From Hypomesus transpacificus (lineage: Eukaryota > Chordata > Actinopteri > Osmeriformes > Osmeridae), in assembly GCF_021917145.1 (NCBI RefSeq), contig NW_025813837.1, positions 3,010,091 through 3,074,090 of the forward strand: a stretch of DNA of 64,000 bases. The letters run 5' to 3'. The notes beneath the pieces are model-generated. The model worked only from the letters and a program-made list of their open reading frames with translations, made no database searches and was not told where the DNA came from. The position numbers were made by a program, and so were the translations under genes. Numbering within the stretch: position 1 is the stretch's first letter; each line of letters starts with the position of its first letter. Below are positions 1-14,800 of this stretch, piece after piece.

Positions 1-3000
1 CTTGTCCTGTCATGGGCCTTGGGTAGGTAAACAAATGCGTAGACACAGCGACTCTTTACCTCTTAGCTTTCAATCAAATAGGGAAACGTTCCAATCTAAA
101 CTGTCTGCCATTGATAGGTGCCTACCACCAATTGCGTTGACTTGATAGCCCAATTAGGGCCTATTCGTGAATATAGGCTATTAATTTGACTTTCCAGTTG
201 CAAAAATGTACCTATTAATGCAGGACCGGGTATTTAGATGAATGTTTTTACCTTTAATGTCATTTTATAAAATAAAGATAAATATACAAATTTACAGTGA
301 TGTAAGGCTATGTATTTCCTTTTCAAACTCGACTAATGAGCTCCCTGTTAGCGGTTCTTCGTGACTTTGAATGTGGATTCCCTATTTGCCTCCGGGCTAG
401 AGATAGTGAAGTCCATCACACCGGAGATAAGGCCAGAAGGGGCTGTGAGTAGATTTCAGCAGTAGACAGAGTGGAGACCAGGGCCTCTCGAGATGAACAG
501 ATAAGGTGTGTGTGTCTGTGTCTGTGTTTAAGAAAGAACTGCAACAAGGCGCGCTGTTAAGAGTTAGAGGAGACATCATGAATAGGGATGAATTCAACAG
601 TCTTTCCAAGGGACTGAGCTCATACACCTGACATCAGAGTAAGAAGCAGATAACAAGAGCCTGCGTCCCGCGATGAGCAATGCTGAAAAGGTGCCAACAA
701 ATATTACAAAATCAGATAACCCTGATTGGGTCTTGAATTATGTTTGGAGTAGAATTATTTTCTCTGCTCTGAGGTCCTCATTCCTTTCTTTGGGCCTTTA
801 GCTGTTTAAGTTAATTCACATTTTCTTTTTCATCCAGACAGAAATGTCATATATTCAAATGCTATAATTTAAAATCTTTTTTTTCCATTTATTTGAATTG
901 TCATCAAATGTACTGTATAGGCCTATATACAGATATTTTAAATCAGTCAATTTAATGCGATTAACATAGCCTTTTTGTTGGATCTGAATACAATAAAAAA
1001 CTGTTGATATTTAAAACATCAAAACATGTATATCATATTATTATGATTTTTCTATTTAAACAAGTCCATTGCTCTCCAAGGCATAGGTACCCTTAGAGCT
1101 CCCTCTGCTGGAAGATTAGGTCATAACATGGCTGTGCATGGGTGAGTCAGGATGCTATGCGGCTGTTGAGAGGTGATGAAAGACGAGAGAAGGATAGCCC
1201 TTCATCTGGCTCCGGAGGAGCTGGTGTCATGTGTCAAACCCTAAGCCCCCTGACACTCAAGGAATCCTGATACACAGGTAGAAGAGCCTTCTTATTCTTT
1301 TTTTAGTTTTTTGTTACATTTTAGCCGCTCTTATCCAGAGCGACTCACAGTAAGTACAGGGACATTCCCCCGAGGCAAGTAGGGTAGGACACAACGTAAT
1401 TTGTCCGTAAATGGAACCAGCAACCTTTGGATTACTAGCCCAATTCCCTAACCGCTCAGCCACCTGACTCCCCTTGTTCCACCTGACTCCCCTTGTCCCC
1501 TTATTCATTCTGCATCACTATAAACAACATCTAAAAAATGCTTTCTTAAGGGTTTCACTGCAACAGCAATCAGAACTTTCATCCTAACCACGTCCACCAC
1601 ATAGCACTGTTGTAGCAACAATAAAAGGTACAAGACTTACCCATCCTTATCCTTTTCAGTATATCTACATCGATAATGGTTTTCAATATGCCCACACAAA
1701 GTTTTCTTCGCTTTACACTTTCATTTCAATCAAGAAAATGGCTACAGTCCTGAATGGAAAACAAAACAATGATTGATAGTTCAGTCAGGCATCTTGACAT
1801 GGTACAAACAAAACAACAGTTTCTTGGATTATCCACGGTGGAAGATAAACGACTTCCTGGGTTGAAGGGTCAGATTCTAACAAGCCAACATCTGGTCTAG
1901 GCCCAGTCAAGAAGAGTAGCTACATAAGCAACCAAAATATCTGTTACCTTTGGTGATATATCGTTTGGCATAGGGGTTTCCAAGTGAGACAGAATAGTGT
2001 CCACATGACATGAGCGATGCTAATCACACAGCTTGGATGATGCTGGGGATGACAGAGGGGATGATACTGCACGCTTGATAAACAGAGTTTGGGCTTTGAC
2101 AATTAAGATAGGCATCAGAAAAACATTAAACAGGAAAGAAGCTTTACAAAGGTGTACTGTGGTCTCTTGTATGGTGACTGTTGATTCAGAGCTACACTCA
2201 GTAGGACCTGGGGAAGGAGATGAAGCGGAACCACATTAAGCTACAAAACTAAACTGATGTTTTACATGAAAGCAACAAGTGATCGAGATGAAATGGAGGA
2301 TATGGGGCAGGCACTGGTCTCCCTGATTATAAAAAGGAAAGCATTGAGGGCAGTGGATGGGGGTAGTGGACATGAGCAGGGGGAATCCAGGAGACAGTAG
2401 ATGTGTTTGTCATCCCAGATTCATGTTATTGCAAACAGAGACTGGGCTGGTGTCCCTGCGAAAACCCCATTCCTGGAAGGAGGTCAGGCAGAAGCATGGA
2501 GCACAACAAACAAACGGGCGCCAAACAATGTATGTGTCAGTTTAGGAGCCGGTGTAAATGTGTTGAACACATTAGGCTCTCCATCAGGCCTGGCCACCCA
2601 GCCAGATCCCTCCCTGGCCACCCCCTGCAGGCGTAGACACCGAGGTCGCTCCCCTGTCCTTGGGGGTTAGGGGACTGAAACACAGGCCAGGGCTCAAACT
2701 GAATATCCTGTTGCACCCACTCAGTACAATCTCATAATTCCAATACCAGAATGAATATTCATTAGATGTTGAATTCAGCAATCAACATAGTTTGAAACCA
2801 TTTTGAGATTTGTAAGCAGTTAATTTCAGTTCATCAAAATAAAATAAAAACATGTATTTATCATATGCCCGTCCTGAAGTATGAATAAGACTGCTGAAAG
2901 AATGTCCCTCAATTAGTAATTCTGAAAAGGCCATACATAATACAATATGCTTGATAGATTATAAATAGAACATCTGGCAAACAGACATCTGACTAAATCA

Positions 3001-3095
3001 AAACAGAGGATGGCATGTTTGGAGGTAGGCTGCCGGTGACGTGTAAGGACCGCCCCAGAGCTTCTGCCACAGAGGTTGACAGTGCAGTCAGAACT
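1..3095. other. Intergenic region upstream of nkx3-1
   Basis: I see no exon-like coding in this stretch. The open frames are short and lack homology I can recognise. It contains one antisense SINE at about 1313-1475 and is otherwise AT-rich unique sequence. It may hold cis-regulatory DNA for nkx3-1, but nothing in the sequence proves that. Confidence 0.6.
1313..1475 (-). mobile_element. tRNA-derived SINE, antisense, 5'-flank of nkx3-1
   Basis: Reading the minus strand gives the same order as the other copies in the window: a 'ggtggctgagcggttaggg' head with a pol III A-box-like block, then the 'aagtagggt' and 'gaatgtccctgtacttact' blocks, then the 'gataagagcggct' tail. The B-box region is diverged. 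A 22-bp direct repeat of the head flank ('cacctgactccccttgt') sits at 1459-1499. It is an older copy, more diverged than those at 24819 and 27923. Confidence 0.8.
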
Positions 3096-3101
3096 CGGTG
3101 G

Positions 3102-3107
3102 TATAAA
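3102..3107 (+). promoter_or_regulatory. TATA box of nkx3-1
   Basis: A TATAAA lies 122-127 bp upstream of the nkx3-1 start codon. This predicts transcription starting near 3132 and a 5' UTR of about 100 nt. The position is plausible but no initiation data are available. Confidence 0.55.
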
Positions 3108-3228
3108 TTCCGTCGTCACTGATCAAAAGCCTACTGTCCCAAAGAAGAAACTCTGTTGAGAGGCGACATTCTTGGTTTGTGCCAAGTTTGTAAACTGTCA
3201 TCCAAACCGTGGATTATTTTAGGCAAAA

Positions 3229-3953
<725 letters not shown>

Positions 3954-4326
3954 GAAAACCTGAAAACAATGTGTAGGCCTGTATATGGGCTACTAATTAT
4001 GTAACTCCTTTTACAACTGTTGAGAGCATCATATAACGTATCCACAAAGATTTTCCATTTTCCATAATGTGTTTGGTCGATTTTTGTCATCGTGTGTAGA
4101 CAGTAGTTTTAATTATAAATAGCAAAACAGAATGAGACTCTGCATTCCTGCTGCATGCCCAAAACAAATTCGACTGCAATCGAATTGAATAAGATGTTAA
4201 GAGCCTGTTGGAATCAGATGTGCTTTTTGTTAATCAATTCTATCACGTGTCTCCGTATAAAACATATTGAGAATATTTACAGAAAATATTATTTCATGTT
4301 CAATGCTTATTGTAGACTCCTAATAT

Positions 4327-4337
4327 AATAAAATAAA
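4327..4337 (+). promoter_or_regulatory. Candidate poly(A) signals of nkx3-1
   Basis: Two overlapping AATAAA hexamers lie about 375 nt downstream of the nkx3-1 stop codon, the first such pair after the stop. They would give a 3' UTR near 400 nt. Confidence 0.45.
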
Positions 4338-4701
4338 TAATGTGAAAATTCTTGAATACAAGTTTTGGTAAAAAAAAAAAACATTTGTCATATTGTCTTT
4401 ATTTGCTTTGCTGTACGACAACCATTGCATGCTGAAGTGAAACTTCAGTGCAACTCCATTCAAAACCATGGCTTTACCGAAGTTAAACTGATAAAATGGC
4501 AAATTACACAAGAAGATAAGAACTAGACTGGCATCTTTTTTTTTTTAAACATGAGGGCCCACTCTAAACAACGATGCATGACTTCTCCAACTGATAAAAG
4601 AGCCCCTATCATCTATTTAAAGTGAGGCCCCATTCAAAATCAAGATGTTTTTAGTTTGCCCTGCAGGTGGTTCACAGTTTCTCTATGGTGACATCATGAA
4701 T

Positions 4702-4758
4702 CATACTCACAAGCACGGCTTTCAGTGCATTCTACTGAAAGCCATGCTTTTGAGTATG
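4702..4758. other. 57-nt near-perfect inverted repeat (hairpin)
   Basis: Arms 4702-4726 and 4734-4758 are 25 nt each and complementary except for two positions, one of which can wobble in RNA. They enclose a 7-nt loop. The hairpin is isolated, not part of a repeat that I can see, and lies about 0.8 kb past nkx3-1. It could be a small structured RNA or a fold-back remnant; I do not recognise the sequence as a known microRNA. Confidence 0.6.
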
Positions 4759-5765
4759 ACCCACCACAAAAGCAAGGTGAAGCAGAGACGGAAACTGTGT
4801 ACCACACAGCAAAGAGAAATTCTGAAATATCTCCAACAAACTGCTGAGGTCACATTGGATGCAGAGCTGTAAACACACTATTTAAAGAAATTCTGTCATT
4901 CCTTTTTTATTTGTTATTGTAAAAGTTTTGGATATACAGGGCACTAGATTGACTGGTGGATCTTTCTGTCTGAAGGGTTTCTGATTGCTTATCTGGGATT
5001 CAGAAGAAGGTACTTTTGCCTGCACATGTGGTGGAGCATGCAGAATGCATTGCGATCTCTTTGCTCAAATGTCATGCTGCTTTATAATTGCTATCTCTCA
5101 GTTGACACTGTTTTCATGATGAGATAAGCATTGGGTCAGCCAGGATATGGTTAATGAGATGAGTGGATCGCCATCCGTTGACCGCAGTGGTAGATGTGGC
5201 ACTTGGTCCAGTTGTATGCTTCTAAAGAGAAGCATGGGCCAATTGATATTATCCATGTTTAATCTGGCAGGTGCTTGTACACAACTGAAGGTCTTAGGAG
5301 ATGTTTGCATAACAGTTGCGGCGCTGAGATCCTGTTTTCAAAGATCTGTGGTTCCTTCGGAAAAGTTCATTCCCGTTTAATGTTGCCATAATGAACCATG
5401 ACAATATAGAGTGCCCCCAATAAGAAAACACATGGATGGAATCCACCGGTTGCCAGCGGACAAAAATGAAAGGAATACATTTCTTTGTGTCTTTTTGAAG
5501 ACCTTCTTTTTAAGCCACGAATAAGAGAAAAAAGGCCAATCCCATCCACACATTGCAGATTAGCTGAGTTAGTGGCTGAGCAGTTTTAGGAAGGGCATGT
5601 TTACACTTAAACATGTAAGCAGAGGCCTGATCCTGATCAGATGCTTAATCTGCATCCTGGGGGTCAGAGCTGTTACCACAGTAACCTGCCTCTGCCTGAT
5701 GACTCAATGACCTTGGAAGGTTTCTCAAGTTGACAGTGTCACAATACAGCTGGTAACTCCCCTTG

Positions 5766-5957
5766 TCAGATTGCTGAGCGGTTAGGGAGTCGGGCTATTA
5801 ATCAGAAGGTTGTTAGTTCAATTCCCGGCCATGACAAATTACGTTGGGTCCTTGGGCAAGGCACTTCACCCTCACCCTACTTGTCTTGGGGAGAATGTCC
5901 CTGTACTTACTGTAAGTCGCTCTGGATAAGAGCGTCTGCTAAATGATGTAAATGTAA
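5766..5957 (+). mobile_element. tRNA-derived SINE, sense
   Basis: Near full-length copy: head with 'tgagcggttagggagtcggg' (A-box-like), B-box-like 'agttcaattcccggc', the 'ccttgggcaaggcacttcacc' block and the tail 'ggataagagcgtctgctaaa'. A duplicated 'caccct' in the middle distinguishes it from the other copies. Confidence 0.85.
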
Positions 5958-7689
5958 ATCTACTGGACTTGATGGATATCTCTGAGATATCCTTTCCTTG
6001 TCATAGACTGTGCTATATGTGTTCAATATTAACAAGTAATCTATTTAAATTACTAACACAGTGTCTATTTGGACGGGTGAAACAGTAAACAAAGAGTTTG
6101 GATAAACTTAATGTACTGCACTCTTGATTATGAGTTGTTTGCGCCCACTGCCACCAAAAATAGTTATTGTAAGCATTGCTTTACAGAAATGTTTTGACAG
6201 GTACTGGATCTTTAGGCTGTCATTCTTTGAGGCCTGGGACATGCATATACCCAGTTCTTAAAACACTCCCTTGTCGATCAACAAGACACATGCGTAGTTG
6301 AGTCAAGATCCTGCACCTGTGTTATGTTAGCGTGTTATCCATTGCTTGGGTGCAACAAAAGAGTCACTTTACCTCTGCTGTACACTGGTGCACTGAGCTG
6401 AGCTTTCAAAATACACGCAGTGAGAACAACTAATAAGACAAGACAGTTGAGATAGCATCTGTTTTGACGGCATTAAAACATCTGACAGTATCGCTCAGTG
6501 TGTCTAAGGCAACAAGGTGTACAGACATGCCCATCAGATAATAACAGAGGTTGATGACGGGCACAGCTGAAGGTTAGAACTATTATTACCCCACTTGGCT
6601 TTGTGATGTCTGCACTTCCACAAGCTAAGAGGGACACGGTACATTGATTCACAAACGCCGCCAAGTGAAAGCACTTCCTCCTCCTCATAATCTCCCCTGA
6701 GTGTCAGAAGGAGGGAGTGTCTTTGAGTGTGTCTCTCCACCACCCAGCCAAACTGGCTTTTCCAAACTTTCAGATAGGGGTAGCCATGAATAGTATTTCA
6801 CATTACTGGTACATTAGCTACAAGAATTTCACTATTGTGAAGCATTATACGGGGCTAGGATAAAAAAAAGTGTTGCCTTTTTCAAAACTCTACAGTTCTC
6901 CAAATGAAAGAAAACACACCCAAAGAAAGGTTTTATTTTTACTTAATTCACACTTCTCCTGTATTTCCTTGGCTTTCTTCCATTCAATCTTGGATTTCTT
7001 AACTGACAAAAATACAGTAAGAACTATGCACTTGTAATCCTTGATTATCTATACTTTTCATTTGCAGCATTTCTGTTTATTTGAACAAAAGCATCAGCTA
7101 ACCTAATAAAATAACAATGAAATCAACACACAAAGACCATTGCACTTGACAAATCTGCTTTATTATTGCCATTGAAAGACCTCAAGGTTAGTTTCTCCAT
7201 GTAAATCTCTTTCGGTTTCCACTGTAATTCACCAGTTCTTTATTTTCTGTGCCCTATCTGGTCTTTGGGATCTGATTGGCCCTTAAGATCCAGCTGGCAG
7301 TGTGGCATTGCAGCCATCATGCTAGGCCTCACAGCGGCCACTCATACTTTGGAATATAAACACGTTGAAATGGAGGGGGGCCCTAACCAGACAACCAGAC
7401 AAAGACAACCATTGTCGGCGCTCCAATAAGCCCTGACCGGCTAACAAATTTGCAGGAACTGATAAGGCCGGTTAAAACAGCCCACATCCATGTACAAGGG
7501 AAACTTTACAAACTCCCAGGGAGAGCTGTGTGGAACTGGATCCCTGATGTTGAGGGTACCAGCAGCATGGCTCCTATTCTTCATCAACTGATACTCCCTC
7601 ACATCCGACACATCTGATGGGTGGCATTGATAGGCACTGGTACGTAGGTGGTGTATGTGAGCAGCATGGGTGAGACCAACAACCACCCA

Positions 7690-7698
7690 AAGAGAGAG

Positions 7699-7781
<83 letters not shown>

Positions 7782-7816
7782 TACAGAGAGAGAGAGAGAT
7801 ACAGAGAGAGAGAGAG

Positions 7817-7873
<57 letters not shown>
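7690..7873. repeat. (GA)n microsatellite with ATACAGAGAG interruptions
   Basis: About 184 bp of GA dinucleotides, with three spaced 'gatacagaga' interruptions near 7780-7820. The long apparent open frames here (Arg-Glu or Ser-Leu repeats) are artefacts of the repeat. Confidence 0.95.
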
Positions 7874-7877
<4 letters not shown>

Positions 7878-10800
7878 CATATTTTAGTTTGCCCCTCTGC
7901 CAGACTAAATCTTCCCAAAAGGACGGAATACCTGGAAACCCTCCTGCAGCCTTATCACCCGGGCAGGGACTCGCACAGTGACGGGCCAGTTTATTACAGA
8001 CGCAGAGATCCTGCGGCAGCAGGGCGTGTGGGCAGTGGCGTGTGGGCAGTGGGGCTTTTCATCGTACGATCCAGATAAACAGCCAGCACAGGGAGCAAAA
8101 CAAAACACAAAAGCTCCAGGAGGTTCTCAGCGTGTACGTGGCTGGGGACATGTACGATATCTCAGCCGTTCATCAACATACAGGTCCTCATTGTCAGGAT
8201 GGTTGGTGGAGAAAAAACAGCGGTGGGATTGATAACTATGTTTAATCCAACAGGTATGTTTTTAATGCATACATACACCTGTATACATGTCAAATAACAA
8301 ATTTGATACATATTTTAATATACATCACATAATGACGCTTGTCCTCAGCCATCTCTTACACTAGGTAATGAGACATGATTGATATTCCTGGTGGCCCTGA
8401 ATGCTTTGAGGCATTTAGGTTTGTATTATTTTCCCCTACTGGTGCGAATTATGGCAGTCTAACAGCAAATGTGGAGTAATTTCAGCACTTACATTGTCCT
8501 CTAATTGTATGACAGCATCCATTCATCTGAGTGGATTCATTTGAAATGATGACACTTGTAGGTAGGTGTCATGTCACCACTGTATAAACCGGTCCATCCT
8601 GTCAGTCCAGGCTGGTAAAGAGATGCACCACGTTAGCCTGCTTTCAATCCTCTCGGGAAAGATGACCAAAGCAAAATGAAGAACAGTACCAAGCAAATCC
8701 CACATCTTATTCGTGGAACTTCTCATCCGTGTGAAAAAATGCATTAACTGACATTAGAGGCTTTACATTCAAATTAAACAGGAGTTCCTTCATTAATCAT
8801 CTGTATTTTATTTCGGCTCCAGTGTTACATACTGTAGCAGCTTTACCACAATTATTTCACATCTGCATGGTCTTAATTCAAAATGTTAAACATTCTCGTA
8901 CTGTAGATGGCACTATAAAGTCATTAATCATCCCAGTTTCACCATCATTTTGTTGTGCGTACAAAGCAGCTGGAAATTTACATGACAAACATCCCTGGAA
9001 TTAATTTTTAATTATTGAATCTTGACTAACAAAACAAAACAAGCACACTCTGACTACCCATACTAACACGGTCGTCTCGTTCCGCCCCAGGCCAGCGTTC
9101 AGGAGTGGGAACCCTACTGGGCATGTACAAACGGATCAGACACTGTCCAATCTGTTCTGAATGGTTCATGAATATGACCAAACCAGATGTCCCCAATTGT
9201 AGCTCAACCAGTGACCATCAAAGCCCAATTCTAAGCCAATATTTCTTGTAAATATGAGTAGTGGTCGAACATCAAAACAATATTGCGATGGGATCCTTAA
9301 AGTCCTAAATGACCTATGGGATTTATACAAGTCTGTATAAAGAGGCCTTGAGAGATAGAGTATCTGTTTGAATCAATCCCAAAAGGCCTTCAGTGTAGGA
9401 TTTAAGACTCCACAGAATAGGGCTACCTCTGAGCAACCAATGTGATTATTATGTTGCATATTTACACTGCCATGACATGGACAGATATGATCTATTGCAT
9501 ATAGGGTCTATAAAATGAGGCGGGGAAAAAAAAAAAAAAAACGGAAGCAATATAAAACGTGGAGCGCTGTGTAATCTTATTTCTCCATAATAAATACTGC
9601 AGCATCAATGCGTCGTAACCTATAAGTCCCACTTGAAACACAGCGTTCCACAACCAATCACCTCAACGGAGACATCCGGAAGGTATCCTACCCTTCATAG
9701 TGCGCTGAGGCAACACCTCAACATTTCATACATCAGTCTAGAAACAGTTAAATGGCAAGTTTAGTTAAAGCAGAAAGGAAACTCTAAAATGGTAAAGCTA
9801 TTTTGGCAGCAGAGAACAAATGGAATGAGAGCCTGCTAATTAAATGGATATTAAAGACAGACGTAAGTAGTTCAGTTCACAATTTCCTTCCAACATCAAA
9901 ACTAGAGGTTTTCTGAGGGAGAAGCAGGAGACATAAGGCCTATCTTTGGGTCAGTATCTAGGAATACATGTGCGTGAGTGAATATCACAGAAACCTCTGT
10001 ATTTCACTGGTGGAAGAAAATAAGACAAGAAAACTAAGCATTTAATGAAAGGCAAACAAACAAATCTTTCGGCTTTGTGGATTACAGCAATGGAGGAATG
10101 TCTGACTACCAAGGGAGAGAAGGAGAGAGGACGAGAGAGCAAGCAGAGAAAAGGAAGTTTGTGAGTGAAATGGGACAGAGGAGAGGAGAACCGCAGTCTG
10201 CCAACCAGCTGATTCGGCCTGCCGTTATTACGGTTTCCATGGTCACAAACTGGCCAACTCCACTGATTAACTGACCCAGCTAAACTCAAACTCAAAAGAA
10301 CTCTAAAGTTCTCTCCGGAACACTGAGAACACAAGGCTGCTCCAGTAGGAATAAACTTGCCCGGTTTCATGTTAAATATTCCATAGCTTTAAACCATCTA
10401 TATAACAAACTAAATTCATATTTAAAATCTTTCTCTTAACAACATCACAGATGTATCGGCGTGAAGCTTTGAGGCAGCCTCAGACAGGTCTGGTGCACTT
10501 GCATAATGAAGTCCCTAGGAAACGATCACTTGCAAAAATATATAAAAAGCTGCCTTTACTCTGCAACATCGAAGATATTTATACCCTTTACGCTAACACT
10601 AAATAATATTGTGCGTGATTTAAGAGCATCATACTTCGCTAAAACAAGGTTAACGTTGGACCTGTTGCGGCTTATATTCCTTTGATATGCAAAGGAATCG
10701 AGGAATGCAAAGAGACAAATCACTTCCTGTGGTCAAAAGATCAGACACCTTCAGTTGTATTCAGGCTAAAAGCACTGGTCCACAGGGAAGATGCTATATA

Positions 10801-11362
10801 TTTCAGGGTGTGAACTGCAAAGCAGTCCAAACAGTAGGTATCACAGGAACTGTTCCTTAGTAAGGGAAAGCACAGAGCAGTTGTAGAAAATATATTAAAT
10901 CAGTTGCCAACCTTTCTCTATTAAGACAAATAACAGGATTCTATTTGGTACATCTTGTTTTCACAAGCACTGTTTGTTACTATTCTTTTGTTTAGGGAAA
11001 TGATGTGTTTTGTTGAATCACATGACAAAGACACCCAAATATAATAAGAAGCCCTTCTGAAAGCAGAGATAAGGGTGATAAGGATCTATACCAATCCTTT
11101 CTACCAGGGAACAAACTTAGTTGAAGAGGCAGCCTTCAACAATTAAGAGGCACTTTAAAAGCCCAATTGTTCTGTGGTTACTGTGCAGTGAAACTAAGGA
11201 ATTCAATCAAACAGTCCTTTATAAATATACAAGGAAATAAAACAAGCAAACAACTGTGCGCTTCTTCCAAAACCATAAAACGTCAGGTCCAGGAAATCAA
11301 CTGAAATAAATAAAACACTTCCATTTCAGATGTATAAACATATAAATGAAGCCAAACACAAT

Positions 11363-11363
<1 letters not shown>

Positions 11364-11402
<39 letters not shown>
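11364..11402. repeat. (CA)n microsatellite
   Basis: Simple CA repeat of about 38 bp, downstream of the slc25a37 stop codon and possibly within its 3' UTR. Confidence 0.9.
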
Positions 11403-11403
<1 letters not shown>

Positions 11404-11819
11404 CGAGGAGAATGTTGTGTAAGGAGCTCTGGCAAAAAATAAAAATAAAAACGGAGTGTCCTTGTTTGAAGATGCCCTTTACGCTTGTTTGCTTCTCCAG
11501 AAAGATGGATGATCTTTGTGCGTTTCCTGTTCACGTAACAGCCTCTGCTACTGCGCCGAGCTGCTTGGGTAGGTAAGTTTCACGAGGGACACGCTCTGTC
11601 GATACCCCGGAAACTTCCACGGACCCTAGTGGCTTCCCTTTTGAGAGAATACACTGACATTATTATACAACAGCACACAGAAACACATTGCCTTTTCTTC
11701 AGAGGCATTTTGCATTGATTTGATACTACTGGTGGATTTTTTTTCTCCTGTCCGGGGGGTTGGGGGGAGCGGGGGGGTTGGGGGGAGCGGGGGGGTCCTC
11801 CACCCCCACTCACCCCACC

Positions 11820-14800
11820 TCAGGCTGGCCCAGACCCAGCCTCGTGCTCCAACTGCTGCTTGGTCAGAAAGTACTTAAAGAACTCGTAGACCGACCACGC
11901 GATGGCTGTGGAGGGCATCTGGTAGATCACCCTCGCCTGCACCCCTTTGAAGAAGGCAGGCATGCCCCCCAGGCGATACACCGTCCTGAAGGCGTTGGCC
12001 ATGCCGGTCAGGTGACCGCTAATGTTCATGGAGTTGAGGACCACGTTCTCCTGCGTGTTGAGCAGGGTCTTGCACACGTCCAGGGGGTTGGTGACGGCGG
12101 CCGACACGGCCCCGGCAGCCGCCCCGGAGATGATGTGGCTGCCGGGGTGGTACTGTCTGTGGGGGTTGAGGCGCTCCTGCATCAGTTCGTAGGTCATGAA
12201 GTGGACCGCCTGGAAGGGGATGTTCATGGTCAGCTGGGTGGTGTAGCTACGGTAGAAGGCGGCCAGGCCCTCGGTCTGACGGACCGTCCGCACGCAGTCC
12301 AGAAAGCCCCGGTAGGGAGAGTTGTACATCTGCATCCTCTGCTTCACCACTGGGTCGCGGGCATACAGCGAGAGAGACAGACACAAACACAAAGACCGTC
12401 AGAATGTTCTGGTCAACCACGGCTGGTTGTATTCAACAGTGAGAGCCGCCCCTCCACTTCCCCTTCCCGCCTGCCTTACCTTCCGCAGGGTTCATGATGG
12501 CGTCATGCAGGACTGTTGCCACGCTACCAGCCAGCCCTGGTTCAGACAGAGACCAGAATCAGCATCAGAACACACACACACCTAATACCACCCTAACCTC
12601 AAGACACAAGGCTTGCGCCGAACAAAAGAGGGGAAACAGAAGTGTTTGAGCGAGAGCCCAGAGGGGGGGACCGTGACTGTACCGTTGGCTATGTGGCTGT
12701 TGCCCCCGTTCTGGATGATGTCGCTCAGCTTGCGTTTCACCCTCTCGTAGCAGGCGAAGTACAGGGCGTGAGCAGGGCCGGCACCCATCATGGTGATGTT
12801 GAGGCCCCTGAAGGGCCGGAGGAGGCCCTCCGTCCGGACGATCCTCCTCAGGGCCTCGTACACACTGCTGTACTGGGCCTTGGGGTCCGGTTGGAGGCTC
12901 TGCATTCTGGTCTGGAGGAACGGGAAACAATCACTTAAGAGACATGAGCAGGGGCAGGGCAGTGTCTGAGGTACCCAAGGGTCGGACCTTGGTAAAGATG
13001 AAAAAAATCATTTTTTTATTTAAATGTTGCCTTGCTTCCAAGTATTAAAATGTCCCAGAGCTATGATTTAGGTCTGGGGTTGGATGTTGATAAAACCCTG
13101 TGGTAACCTGCCAGCCAGCACTGCACTAGCAAGCCGGATGCAGACGCAGAAAGAGAACTCGGACCCTGATTGGCCAGGATGGGCAGCTGAGGAATGGTTG
13201 TCGAAGCACGGTCTTCCACAGTTCTGTTGTAGGTCTCTACCAGTGAGACAACACTCATCCAGTACTCTCTCTAAGTGATGGTGTATCTCCCAAGCATCAG
13301 GCGGGGGGGGCATGACATCTTTGTTTTACTCCTCTATGCCAAGATATCTGGACAGCACAAAGAATGTTTGTATTTTGCCCCAAAGCGTAGGGTAACTAAG
13401 AAGGCCGACCACGTCTATCTTCCTCAACATATTTCTTGCGTTTCCTTCCTTCTTTTCAACAATGACATATCAATGTCATTAACCTCTGACACGTCTGTTT
13501 GTCCTAAAAAATCTGTTTGGCGTCATGTGATTATATGACCAGTATCCGTGTGCGGTTACGAAACCTGATTTTCAAATTAACAGACTATTTTTCACCTTTC
13601 ACCATCAAATCGCCCTATCCAAGCACGCCCTACTTAAGAGATTTTGTCCAGAGATAAACCCCATGCACTTGACAACATGGGATTATCTCTGCGTAATGAG
13701 TGCTAAGGAGAAGAGCGGGGTGTTTATCACTTGAGTATTCGTGATCCAGATCGTCAGGTGTGCAGACAGAGTTACGTTACAGTGGGAGGAAGGGCCAGTC
13801 TGTAGAAACCCCAGGAGGAGGGGGGGGGGAGGATGACTCATTACCTGATGCTAGCCTCATCTTGTCTCTATCTATCAAGGAATTTGCTTTGGCAGGAAGG
13901 TGCATACAATAAATATATAGGAATCTTAAATTTAAATAGGTAGTCCAACTATGCTAAGGGTACATAAACTAGCAATACTAAGTGGAATAGAATTAAAATA
14001 AAATATACAATAAAATAAAAGTTGCTGTAATTTACAATATAAAATACAAATATTACAGGAGATACAAATGGTACAGATACAGTTGCCACACTATGGTTAA
14101 CGCAATGGACAACCGGTTATATCACATTGGAAAGTCTCCTGTGACTAGGGGTGTCACGATACCAAAAATTCAGTAGTCGGTGCCAATACCATTAAAATAA
14201 CACGATTCTCGATGCCAATTTCGATACCATGGTAAAAAAAAGAGGATTGTCTAAGATTCCATGTAGGCTACTAGAACCATGAACTTCTTTAAAATATTTG
14301 AAAAATAGCAAAATGTCCTACAAAGACATACAAAACATGTGCAATAGAGCATAGCACAACATAATAACATGCAATTAAGCCATTCAGCTAACAAGATGAA
14401 CATCACATGAGTTTACCTTCTAAGCTATGGGCTAACGTTAAAACTACAGCTAACCTAAACTATGTACATAAGCCATTGTAACACACGTGCCCACCATCTC
14501 AAACATCATGTAACGTGTATTTTAGTATGACAGATTAAAAAAACTGAAAAAGAGCATTCTTTGGATGTATTCAGAATTTCGCCGCGACTTAAACGAACAT
14601 TGATTTATTTTGTATGATGCCAGATGTTAGCATCGGTGCTGCGCCTCTTCTGGAACTGAATCAGAACTTGCCTTGAATTCTTTGAACAAATCCAGATGAC
14701 GATCTTTCAGGTGCTTAGCTAAATTGGAAGTATTCCCCCTTGGTCTGAAGACTGCGGTAGCATTTTTTGCATAATGGCTTCTGCGGATTATAACGCCACG

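Larger units (their letters stand above)
4400..11250. other. Intergenic region between nkx3-1 and slc25a37
   Basis: This 7-kb gap separates two convergent genes. It holds the hairpin at 4702, a SINE at 5766, a (GA)n array at 7690 and a poly-A run at 9524-9541. Some of 9.5-11.8 kb is probably slc25a37 3' UTR, but I could not pick a convincing minus-strand AATAAA there. No protein-coding exon was recognised. Confidence 0.5.

Noticed and set aside
4645-4872. 75-codon open frame over the 4702 hairpin
   Set aside because: No similarity to any known small protein; the hairpin structure rather than the frame is the notable signal.
7574-7981. Arg-Glu and Ser-Leu repeat open frames of up to 114 codons
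   Set aside because: They are translations of a (GA)n microsatellite.
11760-12497. 245-codon plus-strand open frame
   Set aside because: It lies exactly antisense to slc25a37 exons 3 and 4 and mirrors their codon bias; it has no recognisable domain.
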